Part shown: piece after piece, positions 1-11,417 of the stretch
Layout of the letters: each line of letters begins with the position of its first letter
Numbering within the stretch: position 1 is the stretch's first letter
The notes under the pieces: model-generated
What the model was told of the DNA's origin: nothing
The model's input: the letters and a program-made list of their open reading frames with translations, nothing else
The model's database searches: none
Made by a program: the position numbers and the translations under genes
Assembly (NCBI GenBank): GCA_020081605.1
Contig: JAHREC010000062.1
Location: 1,488,001-1,552,000 of the forward strand
DNA: 64,000 nucleotides
Origin: Albifimbria verrucaria
Taxonomy: Eukaryota; Ascomycota; Sordariomycetes; Hypocreales; Stachybotryaceae
Direction of reading: 5' to 3'

Positions 1-1620
1 GAATGACGTATCGCGATTCCACCAGATCCGACACAGCATCATCAACGCCCAAGCCCAACGACCCAGTCCTTCGAAAAGCGCTTCGTCGCGCACCTCAACT
101 TCTGTCCAGTCTCAACAGTCTCCTCTTCCAGGCACGAGCTTCCTGTCACATGCGATGCCGTCCTACGGTCATACCAACGGCCTCAACCGAGATTACCACA
201 CCCCTCTTCAAATGGCAGCTCCCGAATCGGCTTGTCATCGTACACAACTTCCAGTCCTGCCTTGACCTTTACACAGAGTCCCTTCTATCACGTGGAGGCC
301 TCCATCACTGATGTTCGGACATGCGATGGTGAGAAGCCCTGTTGTTGTGCGCGCTTCCCTTCACAGACTAACAATAGGTTCCAGTCATGGCCCAGCATAG
401 AAACTCGGTCAACATTCCTGTCAAGCTTAGTGACCACCCATCTTTACAGAAATGTCTATCAGATCAGTCATATCGGGTCATGATATTCTGCGCTGGCGAA
501 GTTTCAGGTGTTCAGCACATCGCCTTTCCCCACCAATCTGAGCTGCGAGTCAACGGGGAGATATCAAAGCGAACTTGCGCGGGCTAAAGAATAAACCTGG
601 ATCTACGAGACCGGTTGATATTACGAGCGCACTTCGTCTAAGGCCTAGCTATATAAACAATATCGAGTTTACCTATGCCTTGACAACCAAGGTCAGTACG
701 AAACAAACCTTTGGCTCCTCTCCAAGGACCCTCCACCAGGCTTCTTTGTTACACACGCTAACTACTGACTTTAGAAATTCTACATTGTTGTGAATCTTTG
801 CCGTGTAACACCTGTTGCCGACTTAGTTTCCATCATATCTACACGTCGCAGAATACCCAAAGACTCGGTCATAATGGAGCGTAAGTAATCTGCCCTATGT
901 CGCACTTGGGCCGAAATTGACATTCCCTAGTAAATAAAAAGCACAAGATCCAGATGTCGTGGCGACATCGCAGGTTTTATCCTTAAAATGTCCTCTGTCG
1001 TACATGAGGTTGGACACGCCTTGTCGTAGTCTGAGCTGCACACATATACAGTGTTTTGACGCGACATCCTATCTTCAACTGCAAGAGCAAGGCCCTCAAT
1101 GGCTATGCCCTATTTGCAACAAGTCTGCGCCCTTCGAGCAGCTTGCTGTCGACGAGTGAGTATCCATAATAACATCCTTCTTCTCAGAACCAGTTACTGA
1201 TCGCATTCCAGATACGTCAAGGATATTCTAGAAAACACTTCTAAGAATTTAGAAACAGTCACCATCGAGCCCAACGGCAGATGGTTAATTAAGGCTTCGG
1301 ACGATGAGAAGAGTGGAGCGAACGGCGCTTCATTCGGAGAAGATGATGATGACTTTGAGATATCCGAGGTCAATGTTATTGGAGCTCGTCGACACGAAAC
1401 ACCAAACCAACCCACTCCATCCCTAGGTACACCGGTTTCTGGTGGCAGGGATAGCGCGTCAGCTGGGCCTCGTGGTATAGGATCTATCAGCCACAAGCGA
1501 CCAGCGCAGGCCGTGGTGGATTTAACATTGTCTTCTGATGACGATGACGACGAGCCTGTTCAGCGCCCAACCAAGCGGCAGGCCAATTCTTCGAACGGGG
1601 TTAGAGGACCTGGGGTTTAG
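1..1620 (+). CDS. SIZ1: SIZ/PIAS-type SUMO E3 ligase (3' part; 5' end outside window)
   Basis: SUMO ligase that helps the SUMO E2 modify nuclear substrates. Exons seen: <1-328, 385-691, 775-880, 931-1155, 1212-1620. Reading in frame from base 2, the first exon holds a Ser/Gln-rich linker. A PINIT domain follows, with SPFYHVEASITDVRTC and later GLKNKPGSTRPVDIT. Exon 4 encodes the SP-RING zinc finger (CPLSYMRL, CTHIQCFDATSYL, WLCPICNKSAPF), which binds the E2-SUMO thioester. The tail ends with VVDLTLSSDDDDDEP, a typical SUMO-interacting motif. The order PINIT, SP-RING, SIM is that of yeast Siz1/Siz2 and fission yeast Pli1; the N-terminal SAP domain should lie left of the window. One-base losses near 228, 555 and 937 break the frame as printed. 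Family assignment is firm; which paralogue it is remains open. Confidence 0.9.
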
Positions 1621-2324
1621 ACTTCCTGAACGAGTCCCCCACGCTTATCTACCTTAGAGGAACACGGCCGTCGCTCGTCATCACCGGCGAAGGCGCGGCA
1701 AAGTTGATGAACAATGGTTCGGGGGTTAGGAAGGATGTTTCAGTGGCACTGCTATTGTTTCGACGGTCAAGGAGGGCGTTTTGGGTAACGGAAAAGAGAT
1801 TCCCCTGATGTCGATTGAATGCTATGATGACGTTCCAAGGGATATTAGCCTGATGGCTGGACATATTCTTTATTCTCTGTCTGCTTTTGCAGTCACATAT
1901 TCCGATATAATGCGTTTTCCATTCGAGAACACACAGGGATAGAGGACAAAAAGGCCAGAGTAACAGAGTAACATTTCTTCTTAATAGCATTGCTCTTCTG
2001 ATTTACTAGGCAATAGCCTTTAAACGAGCTTAGACGAAGAGGGTTCCTTTTATTTTCATTTAACTGACTTCCTAGTGTTAGCATTTCGCGGCGAGGAAGC
2101 CCCGTTTGATTATAGATATAGACATTTGTCGTACCGAGAAGCAAAGCACATCGTCATTTAAACCCTGTGACCCGTTTTCCACTCAGATACGGAGATAGAC
2201 GACAACCTCGCTACAGTAAAAATCACATCACATCACTCATTCTTCTCTTCTCTTCTCTTCTCTTCTCTTTTCTTTGTTTTGATTTTTTCATGAGGGGTTT
2301 TTTTGTTTTCACCAGCCCACTTCC
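1621..2324. other. Convergent intergenic region, SIZ1 / ADE5,7 3' ends
   Basis: Both flanking genes end here, so this should hold their 3' UTRs and poly(A) signals. A pyrimidine (TCTTC)n tract lies at 2241-2272. I see no gene. Confidence 0.5.
2241..2272. repeat. (TCTTC)n microsatellite
   Basis: About six tandem copies of the pentamer, slightly imperfect at the right end, 50 bp beyond the ADE5,7 stop codon. Probably in the 3' UTR of ADE5,7, where it would be purine-rich in the transcript. Confidence 0.85.
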
Positions 2325-4672
2325 TCAACTCCACGAATCGAGGTTGCGAACGACGCAGCCAGCCGCTCCAGCCTCGCGCTTGACCAGGCGTCCGATCTTG
2401 AAGACCTTCTCCGAGGTGCCGAGGGCCTGGGCGACGGCGTCAGCCTTGGCGGCGTCGACGGCGACGACCATGCCGACACCGGCGTTGAAGGTGCGGCACA
2501 TCTCGGCAGGGGCGACATTGCCGGCCGTCTTGAGCCACTTAAAGACGGGGAGGATGTCCCAGGAGCCGTACTCGACCTCAGCGGCCAGGGTGTCGGGAGC
2601 ATGCGCGGCACGTTCTCGACGAGGCCACCGCCGGTGATGTGGGCAAGGCCCTTGACCTGGTCGAGGACAGGCAGGAGGGACTTGACGTAGATGCGCGTCG
2701 GGGTCAGGAGGGCGTCGCCGACGGTCTTGGACTCATCCCAGGGGCGGTGGAGGTGTAGCTCAGGCCAGCGCTCTGGACGATGCGGCGCACGAGCGAGAAG
2801 CCGTTAGAGTGGACGCCGGTGGAGGCCAGGCCCAGCAGGACGTCGCCCTCGACCATGGCGTCCTTCTGGGGCAGACGACTGGTGTGGGTGACAGTACCGA
2901 CGGCGCAGCCAGCAGCGTCGTAGTCGTCAGCCTGGTACATACCAGGCATCTCAGCGGTTTCGCCGCCGACGAGGGCGCAGCCAGCCTGGCGACAACCGTC
3001 AGCGACACCCTCGACGAAGGAAGCGGCCGTGGCGAGCTCGAGCTTGCTGCAGCCGTAATAGTCGAGGAACATGAGAGGGTGGCGCCCTGGACGACAAGAT
3101 CGTTGACGTTCATGGCAACGAGATCAATGCCGACAGTGTCATGGCGGCGCATGGACTGCGCAATCATAAGCTTGGTGCCGACACCGTCGATAGCACCGAC
3201 CAGGATCGGGGCGCCGGGGTATCCAGCCTGCGAGAGATCGAGCTCGCCGCCGAAACCGCCAATCTCGGCATCAGCGCCGGCACGCTTGGTGCTGGCGACA
3301 GCCTTCTTGATCTTCTCGACGAAGTCATTACCGGCCTGGATGTCGACACCGGCCTGGGCGTAAGTCATGGCGGCCTTGGAGGTGGTCTCCTGAAGGCGCG
3401 GTGGGCAATGTCCTTGCGGTAGAACATGCCGTCGAAGTCAATGACCTTGTCCTGCAGCGAGGCGTAGGCGGCGTCAACGGCAGCTCGAAGTGACTCGCCG
3501 ACGGCGTTGATGGCGATGACGCGGCCACCAGAGGTCTTGAGTTGGTTGCCATCCAGCTTCGTGCCAGCGTGGAAGACGGTGCTGCCAGCGGGGGTGTCTG
3601 GACGGTCATGGGAGTGCCCTTAGCATAAGATCCGGGATAGCCACCAGCGGCAAGGACGACAGTTGCGCTGAACTTATTCTCGATGGTGAGGCGGCAATTG
3701 TCCAGGTATCCATTAGCGCAAGCCAGCATGATCTCGGCGAGATCGGTGTCAGCAGAAAGCAGGGAAGGACGGTCTGGGTCTCTGGGTCGCCAAAGCGGAC
3801 GTTGTACTCAAGCACCTTGGGGCCAGCACTGGTGATCATAAGACCGGTGAAGAGGACACCGCGGAAGGGCTGCTTCTCCTTGCGCATGCCGGCAATGGTG
3901 GGCTCAAGGATCTCCTTATCGATGCGCTCGACGAGCTCCTTGGTGGCGATGTTGGTAGGGGCGTAGCAGCCCATGCCGCCAGTGTTGGGGCCCTTGTCTC
4001 CATCAAAGATCCTCTTGTGGTCTTGGGCCAGGGGCAGCGAGCGGATGGTGTATCCGTCGCAGAAGGTGAGAACACTGAGCTCGTCACCAAGCAACAGCTC
4101 CTCAATGACAACCTCGTCGCCGGCGGTGCCAAACGCCTTGTCAACCATGATCTGCTTCAGAGCGGCCTTGGCCTCATCCTTGGTCTCTGGGAGGATGACG
4201 CCCTTTCCGGCAGCCAGTCCGGTAGCCTTGATGACAACGTCGTGGCCGACGCTGTCGATGTAGGCAGCGGCCTTGTCGAAATCGGAGAAGTTCTCGTAGG
4301 CAGCCGTGGGGATGTTGTACTTCTTCATAAAGTCCTTGGAGTAAGTCTTGCTTCCCTCGAGGCGGGCAGCCTCCTTGGAGGGGCCGAAGCAGGGGATGCC
4401 AGCGCTTCTGAAGAAACCCTCAACGCCATCGACAAGAGGCGCCTCGGGACCTGGCACAACCAGGTTGACCTGCTTGGACTGGGCAAAAGCGACAAGGCCG
4501 GGAAGTCCTCGGCGGATACCGAGTCGACATTGACGGTCTTGGGGCAGGTAGCGGTGCCTCCGTTGCCGGGGACGGCAAAGATGGAGTCAACCTGGGGAGA
4601 CTGGCTCAGCTTCCAAGCCAGGGCGTGCTCACGGCCGCCATTGCCAATGAGCAGAATACGAATGCCTGCCAT
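2325..4672 (-). CDS. ADE5,7: Bifunctional GAR synthetase / AIR synthetase (Ade5,7)
   Basis: Catalyses two steps of de novo purine synthesis in the cytosol: phosphoribosylamine plus glycine to GAR (N-terminal ATP-grasp half), and FGAM to AIR (C-terminal PurM half). The start [20 protein letters not shown] is the classic GARS Rossmann motif. ATP-grasp signatures follow: [25 protein letters not shown] and [13 protein letters not shown]. The AIRS half has [34 protein letters not shown] and [13 protein letters not shown]. No intron is seen. The frame is broken by seven one-base losses near 4493, 3763, 3592, 3392, 3078, 2742 and 2594. Restoring them gives 784 residues, the normal family length. Seven breaks in 2.35 kb make this the worst-hit gene in the window, yet every conserved block is intact, so I treat it as a functional gene with assembly errors. 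Confidence 0.95.
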
Positions 4673-5568
4673 TGTGGGTGAACTGAGGTCTGGGGTGAAT
4701 GAGACCTGCTCGCGTTTGCCGTCTACCGCCTCGGATCAGACCTCTGAGCAGACATCCATGGAACCAGCGGGGGTGATTTTGACTCACCAATCTCTCCACA
4801 CAACAGTAGCTGTAGCTTGTCGGATCTCGCCAAACTAACGGAGAGAGGACCGAAGGGCAAAGAAAAGAGTTGGGTGAGTCCCGATTACTCGGGAGGTTCA
4901 GTGTAGAAAAAACACGAATCCCGAAATAAGGAAAGAGAACCTTTCGATAACACGCTCGACTGTATTAGTACATGGATTAGTGTCTAATTTTTTCCGGCTT
5001 CGCTTTCTCACGTCCACCCAAACCACTCCCAGTCCCGTTGTTTTTTTCTAACTGGGCCAATTTTTTTGCTGCCCCGCGCCTAGACTGTCGTTGGAGAAGA
5101 GCAAAAGTGCTCAAGCAGTCAATTCACTGCCCCGCGTTTTGCCCAAACCCCTCCAAAAAAATTCCCAACCTGCTCCATCCAGCACTAACTACCTCCCTGT
5201 CTTATCGTATCTGGTACCTGTACTTGACCCGTGCCTGTCCCCTCGCTCGCCTCAGCCCAGCTCAGTCCAGTCAGTCCCTGGCGCCAAACCCACCCCACCC
5301 ACTCACCCACTCGCTTCCAGCTTGCCAGGTACTCGGCTACCCAGCCAGCCTACCCTGTAGCAGTAGTAACGGCCATTTCCCTATGGCTTACTTGACTGCT
5401 TGTTAGCTTGTGATATGCCGACGTACCCATCACCAACATTGATGTTATTCAGTCAATCGCTTCCCAGGCTAGCCTCTCCGCGCAATTGTTTTGCCAAAGC
5501 CGTCTCCTCTAGATATCTCAAGTAACCAAACGAAGCCGCTGGTCGGCTTCCCTCAACCCGCGCCCACC
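4673..5568. promoter_or_regulatory. Divergent promoter region, ADE5,7 / TRS33
   Basis: A 0.9 kb region between two divergent start codons. It is CT-rich towards TRS33, as in many filamentous-fungal core promoters and leaders. I see no gene in it, and no specific factor site can be called by eye. Confidence 0.45.
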
Positions 5569-6404
5569 ATGTCCTTCGAACCCGTTCTTCCCCCTTCAAC
5601 TCCTCCGATCCGACCGCCTCGTTTCTCAGCTCTTCGTGCCTCGACTTTCTCCTCATCGAGCTCGTACCCCTCGCTTACCGCGTCTCCACGACCGCGATGC
5701 TGCCCTACTCGAGCCCCGGTCCGCCCCCGCCGACACCGCATCCACCAGCCACCATGGTGCCAGCTCCAGCGCCGCCGGCATCGTCCCTGGCGCTGGCCAG
5801 CGCAAGATGGAGGACGAGGAGGAGCTCGATGCTGTCCATTACAGGTTGGACATGCTCGGCTACAGAGTAGGACAGGGACTTGTCGAGAGGTAGCGCTCCC
5901 TGGACCTCTGTTCCGACTCCGCGCTAACATCTTGCGACTCCAGATTCTCGAGGATCGCCCGCGGTTCAACGATACGCTCGACGTCATCAAGTTCATTTGC
6001 AAAGACCTATGGTCATTGGTCTTTGGAAAGAATATTGACAACCTCAAAACAAACCATCGCGTACGTGTGCCCGGCTCTTCTCATCGATCTTTGCTTACTG
6101 GGTTGTAGGGGTGTACGTCCTCACCGACAATGTCTTTCGACCTTTCTCGCGAATGAGCACAGAGGCTGGCGGCCAAGCCGTCGTACGTGCGCAACCGGTT
6201 CGTCAAGTCCAACCTGTCCTTTTCTAGCTCGACTTGTCAATCCAGGCTAGTTGCTAATACACCCTGGTGCTTCAGTTCCTCTGGTTTCCTTGCGGCATTG
6301 TGCGCGGAGCTCTCGCCGCCCTCGGTATAATGGCTACGGTGCAGGCCGAAGTCAGTGAGCTACCAGGAGCTGTTTTTCAAATCAAAACCACTTCAACCAA
6401 GTAA
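5569..6404 (+). CDS. TRS33: TRAPP complex subunit Trs33 / TRAPPC6
   Basis: Bet3-superfamily subunit of the TRAPP tethering complexes, which act as Ypt1/Rab GEFs at the Golgi. Exons: 5569-5889, 5944-6060, 6109-6197, 6276-6404. Diagnostic blocks are MEDEEELDAVHYRLDMLGYR, DTLDVIKFICKDLWSLVFGK, NIDNLKTNH, and the C-terminal LWFPCGIVRGALAALGI followed by AEVSELPGAVFQIKT. This is the TRAPPC6 pattern, not TRAPPC3 or TRAPPC5. One-base losses lie near 5594, 5694, 5950 and 6110; restored length is 219 residues. A low-complexity Ala/Ser insert sits between the N-terminal helix and the MEDEEEL block. The start at 5569 was chosen over an upstream in-frame ATG because the context and the N-terminal family sequence (MSFEPVLPP) begin there. 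Confidence 0.9.
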
Positions 6405-6799
6405 CGACATTTCACGAAGGCGCATACACAGTCACAATAAATAGCGACGTGACCACAGATAAATATTGCTATCTCACTAATTTGAGTTCATCCATCACAC
6501 CACCAATGTCAGATGGTGCCATTTCCCGCATAACATAATATTTTATATCTGCAACATACCTGCCGGGGATGCCGGACGACGCGTGACGAGGGAAGTGTGT
6601 CAAGGGTAGGTCCGCGGTGCAGGGAGGAGGGAGGATACATGATGGCAAGAGACATCACAGCCTGTGGAAGAAAGGAATTCATCAGCAACTCGGGCCCTTG
6701 TTTCTCGATTTTGTCCAGCGTCAAAGTCAATGCCTGTTTTGGGGCTGGGTTCCCTTGAGGAGGTGACAGCTCTGCTCACTGGGGTGGTTGGGGTTGGCT
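6405..6799. other. Convergent intergenic region, TRS33 / malate dehydrogenase
   Basis: About 0.4 kb between two stop codons, presumably 3' UTRs. I see no gene or repeat in it. Confidence 0.45.
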
Positions 6800-8196
6800 T
6801 CACTTTTGGGGAGGGTTGTGGGCGAAGTCGACGCCCTTCTTGATGTTGTCCTTCAGGCCGGCGATGGCCTTCTCCAGGAGAGCCTTCTCCTTGTCGGTGA
6901 TGCCCTCCAGGGGTTGGTGGCCTTCTCAACACCGTTGGGCTGCAATGTACGATTAGCATAGTTCACCATAGAAGGTACCGTAATTATACTTACACCAAGC
7001 TCAACGGGGACGGAGAAGAAATCGACGCCAGTCTCCTTAGCAATCGCCTCGCCGCCAGGAACGCCGGGGAGGTAGACGTAGCTGGGCTCAACAAGTCCCT
7101 TCTCGCCCTTGGCAGCCCTCAGGACCTTCTCGGCAAATCTTCAGAGTGTTAGCGTGAATCCAAACGTAGTCATCGGGGCACAGTTGAGCGATTCTCACCG
7201 GAAGCCAGCGTAGGCCATGGAAAGGGTGGCAGATCCGGCACCGTCCTTGGCCTTGACGACCTCGTCACCACCGAACTGAACGCGGTTGACGAGGGCGTCG
7301 TACTTGTCGTCAGGGATGCTGACGGAGGGGAGACCTTGCTGAAGAGGGGACGATGGTCTCGCCAGAGTGACCGCCAATGACGGGGACGGTCAGCTTCTGG
7401 GGCTGGGACTCGCCGGTGATCTCAGCAACAAAGGTCTCGGCACGAACAATGTCGAGCGTGGTGACACCGAACAACTTCTGGGCGTTGAAGACCTTCTTGG
7501 CCTTGAGAACCTCGGCAGAGATGGGAACTGTCGAGTTGACGGGGTTGGAGATGACGAGAATGAAAGCCTTGGGGGCAACTTCAGCGGCGACCTCAATCAA
7601 GCCCTTGACAATGCCGGCGTTGATGTTGAAAAGGTCATCTCGGGTCATACCGGGCTTGCCTGAAATAGAACCACTTAGCATACATGCAGAACAGCGAGGT
7701 ATGGCTGCAGCCGGGAGGGAGGGTAGTTGCTGCATACGGGGAATTCCTGCAGGGATGACGATGATGTCGGCATCCTTGAAGGCGGCCTTCGCGCCATCGT
7801 TGGCAGGGAGGTGGCCGGTGATTTTCTGCAGGTAGATTGATTAGCGAAGAAACGAAGCAGACACAAGCTGCGTCTCCAGGCAAGAGGTCACGTACGGCGG
7901 TGGAGGAGATGTGGGAGAGGTCGGCAGCAACACCAGGGGTGTTGACAACATCGTACAGAGCCAGCTCGTCGACGTGGGGACTGGTCTTGAGGAGGAGCGA
8001 GAGGGGCTGAGGCGCTGTTAGCAACTATCTGGCGGCAGAGAAGAAGATTCGAGGAGGAGTCATACCTGGCCAATGCCACCAGAGGCACCAGCAACGACTG
8101 CAATGAGGTGAATTAGCTCGACAGCTTCCCACGTAGAACAGCGAGGTGAGTGCGGGGTTGAGGGGCAGCAGGGGCAGACGCACCGGCCTTGACCAT
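6800..8196 (-). CDS. MDH: Malate dehydrogenase, cytosolic type
   Basis: NAD-dependent interconversion of malate and oxaloacetate. Seven exons: 8184-8196, 8066-8097, 7896-8006, 7738-7825, 7199-7659, 6994-7138, 6800-6939. The first exon is only 13 bp. The Rossmann start [18 protein letters not shown] is preceded by just MVKA, so there is no mitochondrial presequence. The C-terminus (HNPPQK) lacks a peroxisomal SKL, so the cytosol is the best guess. Catalytic and substrate residues are visible in [40 protein letters not shown] and [12 protein letters not shown] (active-site His). One-base losses near 7347, 7328 and 6911 break the frame; restored length is 330 residues. The mitochondrial isoform must be elsewhere in the genome. 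Confidence 0.93.
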
Positions 8197-10141
8197 GATG
8201 AAGATTTGGAAGTGGGAGTGGTTGGGAAATGGAGGTTGGAAATGGGCTCAAAGAAGGGCAGGGCAGTCAAGTCCTGGCGAAGAGTGAGGGATTGAGAGGG
8301 AGGAAGTTGTTGGGATAAGAAATTAGGATGGGGTCAGTCAAGCTATGTGTTTTTGATGGAAGCTGGGGCGGCCTTCTTGTATGTAAGTCCGTTCCTCCCT
8401 CAGCAGCTCACTCCTCCCCTTCCCTCTTGCCCCTTCCTCCCTCCACTCCCATCAGGTACCCTTTTATCCTCCTCCACTTCTCTGGGAGGCATGGTACATG
8501 CTAGCCACGGCCACGGCCACGGCCCTCGCCCTTATCCTTACCTTTACCTTTTACCTCAGGCTGTAGCAGCAGCTAATGATGTAGCAGGAGGAGCTGCCGC
8601 CCCGGCACGAGGAGGGCACAGCTGTAGCGCCCAATCAAGGCTGCGCGGGGTGCTCAGGCCAGACAGCTCAGGGTGGGTGGAGGGGCTCAAGGGTGCTTGC
8701 GCTTGGCCTGTGACTGACGGTTGACTGCGACTCTGCTCTGGGCTTATCCGTCTCATACACCAAAACAATTGCGTGAGAAAGCGCCCTTACCTACCTAGTC
8801 AGCGGTAGAGCAGGTCAGTGCAGCAAGCGCCGCATCGCCCGATCGCAAACCTGTTTGGTACAACGCCATCGTCATCTTCTCGCTGCGACTTCTGGCGACT
8901 CCTGGCGGCTCCGAGGTATCCTCGTGGCAGTAGCTTGTGTCCCGATGCCTCGGATAGTTCAACCCCTAGCCAAGGTGAACTCTGCCCTGGATCGGCTACC
9001 TACCCGAGGTGCCCGGTATGGCTCAACATTGCCGGATCTTCTCGTGAAGAAAAGAATCCCAGCTGAAGTATCACATTTCCGACCTCCTCCGTAATCTGCC
9101 GTGTCCCGATCCAATGCCGCTTCTGCGGTACATGATCGGTTGACGCAATTTCCAGTCCTGCTTCTCCTGCCAGCACATGCTTGTCCCTGAGCTCCACGGA
9201 GCGATCTTCGTCCTAACGCCATCCAGTAGGGTGGCGCCAACCAACCGGGTGAAACGTGATTTACACCAGCCCAGTATCGCCATTTTCACGTCCTGCCTTT
9301 CTTCAACATGTTTGTCGTGGCATGTTATGGACTTTCCTGGCATCCAGGCTATACGCGCCAACATTGCGAACGTCTGTACAAGTTATAATATATAGTACAT
9401 GCGAGCCAAACAGCATGGAATCACTAAGACCATCACCCTTGATCAGTCCGCATAGAGAACTTTATAACTCAGGCCGTACATATGGCCTGTTTCGTCTTTC
9501 GGACGCTCAAAATTTAGTCCACTGTTGGCATGTTCTTAAAATAAGTATGTTTGGTAGTCTCAAACATGCACAGACAGGTAGCGCCTCATACCTGCAACCA
9601 GAAGCGTTTGCACATGTGCCACAATCCATGCGCTGCTCGCTCAAGACATCAGACCAGGTCCTCGGGGGAGCTTGCAGCTGAGTCAACGTATGATTGTCCA
9701 ATTTGGTGCCTTCACGGCTGGGTTTGTGCGGGCCAACAACGCCCAAATCCCCTCCTACACGATTCTTCGATGCTGCACAGGCAAGCCACGTTGATCAAAA
9801 ATACGTCTGGGAGAGCGCTTCAATCACATCAACAGGTTACACGCCATTCGATATGCCCAAAGATCGTCTTTATCGGCGGAACACCACTCATCACATTTCG
9901 ACATATTCGCAAGCATCCATACACAACATTGTCTCGTGAATCCTGATAATGGCGATGAATCGACGTATATTGCCGACGGTTTTTGAGCTCAAATGCTAAC
10001 TCCAGCCGTGACCCAGTGACCTCAATTGATGCACCTTGCTCTTCGTAGACAGCACCATGTGCGGAGCTACATCTAGGTACTCGGTCCTCACACTATCGGA
10101 ACACCAGAGACCCTTTTTCACATCCTCTCCCTAGATGACAT
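8197..10141. other. Intergenic region, malate dehydrogenase 5' side / eL28 3' side
   Basis: 1.9 kb. The part near 8200-8500 is CT-rich and should be the malate dehydrogenase leader and promoter. An imperfect GCCACG repeat lies around 8503-8525. Open frames here are short, overlap on both strands and resemble nothing I recognise. I see no tRNA or other RNA gene. Confidence 0.4.
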
Positions 10142-10873
10142 TTAAGACTGCTCGGCGGCCTTCTTGGCCTTGCTGCCCCTCAGCTTGGGCTCGGCCTCGG
10201 GCTTGACGGGCTTCTTGGTGTGGCGGACGGCGGAGACGCGCTCGACGGCGGCGCTGCGCAGGTCAGCACGGTAGCCGTTCTTGGCGGTCTGGTTGGCAAC
10301 AGTCTTGTAGGTCCTATTCATCACACATGCGATCAGCCCTCGTTCTTCGAGAAGATGTTGGAGAGTCTCGAGCTCAAGGCTACTCACTTGCGGCTAGACT
10401 TGCTGTGGGTGGTCTTGACGAGAGTCTGAGCGGGCTTGTTGGCGGTGCCAGCCTTCTTGCTGATGATGACGACGTCGCCCTTCTCGTTGGGAACAACACC
10501 AACAGCCTATAGGTCCTTGTTGTTAGGAGGGTGGTCTTGTAATCGTCGCATCGTGGTGCTCGTTGAACTCATACCTTCTCGTTGATGAAACCGGCGTGCT
10601 GGTCCACAGTCAGTATTCCGTTACAGATAATGTTGCCAGAATCTGGCATGGGTGCTAGGAGTCTCACCTTGCGGCTGTTCTTGTTGGTCAGGTTGAGGGG
10701 ATCGCGGGAGAACTGGACACCTCCATTGCGCTTAGACTTGGCAAGGAAGCTGTGAGTGTCGCCTGGAGGAGCGGTTTTAGCGACGTCCCAATGGCCATGA
10801 TTGTAGCGCTCGTAGACTTACGGACGACCTCCCAGATCAGGTCCGAGGAAATGTTGGGGAGAGCAGAGGCCAT
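10142..10873 (-). CDS. RPL28: 60S ribosomal protein eL28
   Basis: Large-subunit ribosomal protein L28e (human RPL28; yeast 'RPL28' is a different protein, uL15, and budding yeast lacks eL28). Five exons: 10822-10873, 10668-10762, 10575-10598, 10388-10506, 10142-10313; 153 residues. Start MASALPNISSDLIWEVVR, then the family core GGVQFSRDPLNLTNKNSRKH, AGFINEKAVGVVP and KTYKTVANQ, with a lysine-rich tail. Exon 3 is only 24 bp. No frame break is needed anywhere, unlike most neighbours. The many introns packed into a short ribosomal-protein gene are usual in filamentous fungi. Confidence 0.93.
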
Positions 10874-11417
10874 TGTGAATGTGTATATCGGAATGATGCC
10901 GTTGAGGTTTCTCGCAGCTTCAATACGCTTCCCGTCGAAATTCGAGAGTCCCAGTGCGAAACCCAAAGTGTGGGATTGCTTAGTCATTACCAGGGCTCAA
11001 AGGTACGTATCTAGCTGACCTCAGCAGACCTTGCCCTTTCCGGCCAAAGCCAGCCAGAGGCAGTGTCGTCGGCTGAGTAAGCAAATCTCTCTAATAGAGG
11101 CAGTCTCCGGTTGGTCAAGCCAGAAGTGTGACAGATGCGGAACGTTGGGCGCATTTCGAGACCCCGTATTGCCAAGGTGGCTGTGAATTCTGCCAGCAAG
11201 ACGGCTCCCTCTTCCTTCACCATATACCAGCATCGATCGCTTCAACGGCTTCGTTCTCGTAGGCCAACTACACCATCTCATCTTCGCGCTCGCGCTACTT
11301 GTCATGCCCACGTTATAAATCTTGTCGCTTCACTGTCGCAACCAAACGCTGGGCCCAGTCCTATCTCGCCGCACTCCCGAAACATCCGACCAACTCGGCT
11401 TCGTCACTCCTTTCACC
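10874..11417. promoter_or_regulatory. Divergent promoter region, eL28 / small membrane protein
   Basis: 0.54 kb between two divergent starts. No ribosomal-protein promoter element (for example AACCCTA) was found by eye on this side. I see no gene in it. Confidence 0.4.

Noticed and set aside
2325..4672. ADE5,7 as a pseudogene
   Set aside because: All catalytic blocks are intact and each break is the same one-base run contraction seen in 19 other genes, many essential in yeasts.
9256..9946. Open frames of 130-140 codons in the malate dehydrogenase-eL28 interval
   Set aside because: Overlapping frames in several registers on both strands, Cys/His/Ser-rich without pattern, no recognisable start context or family.
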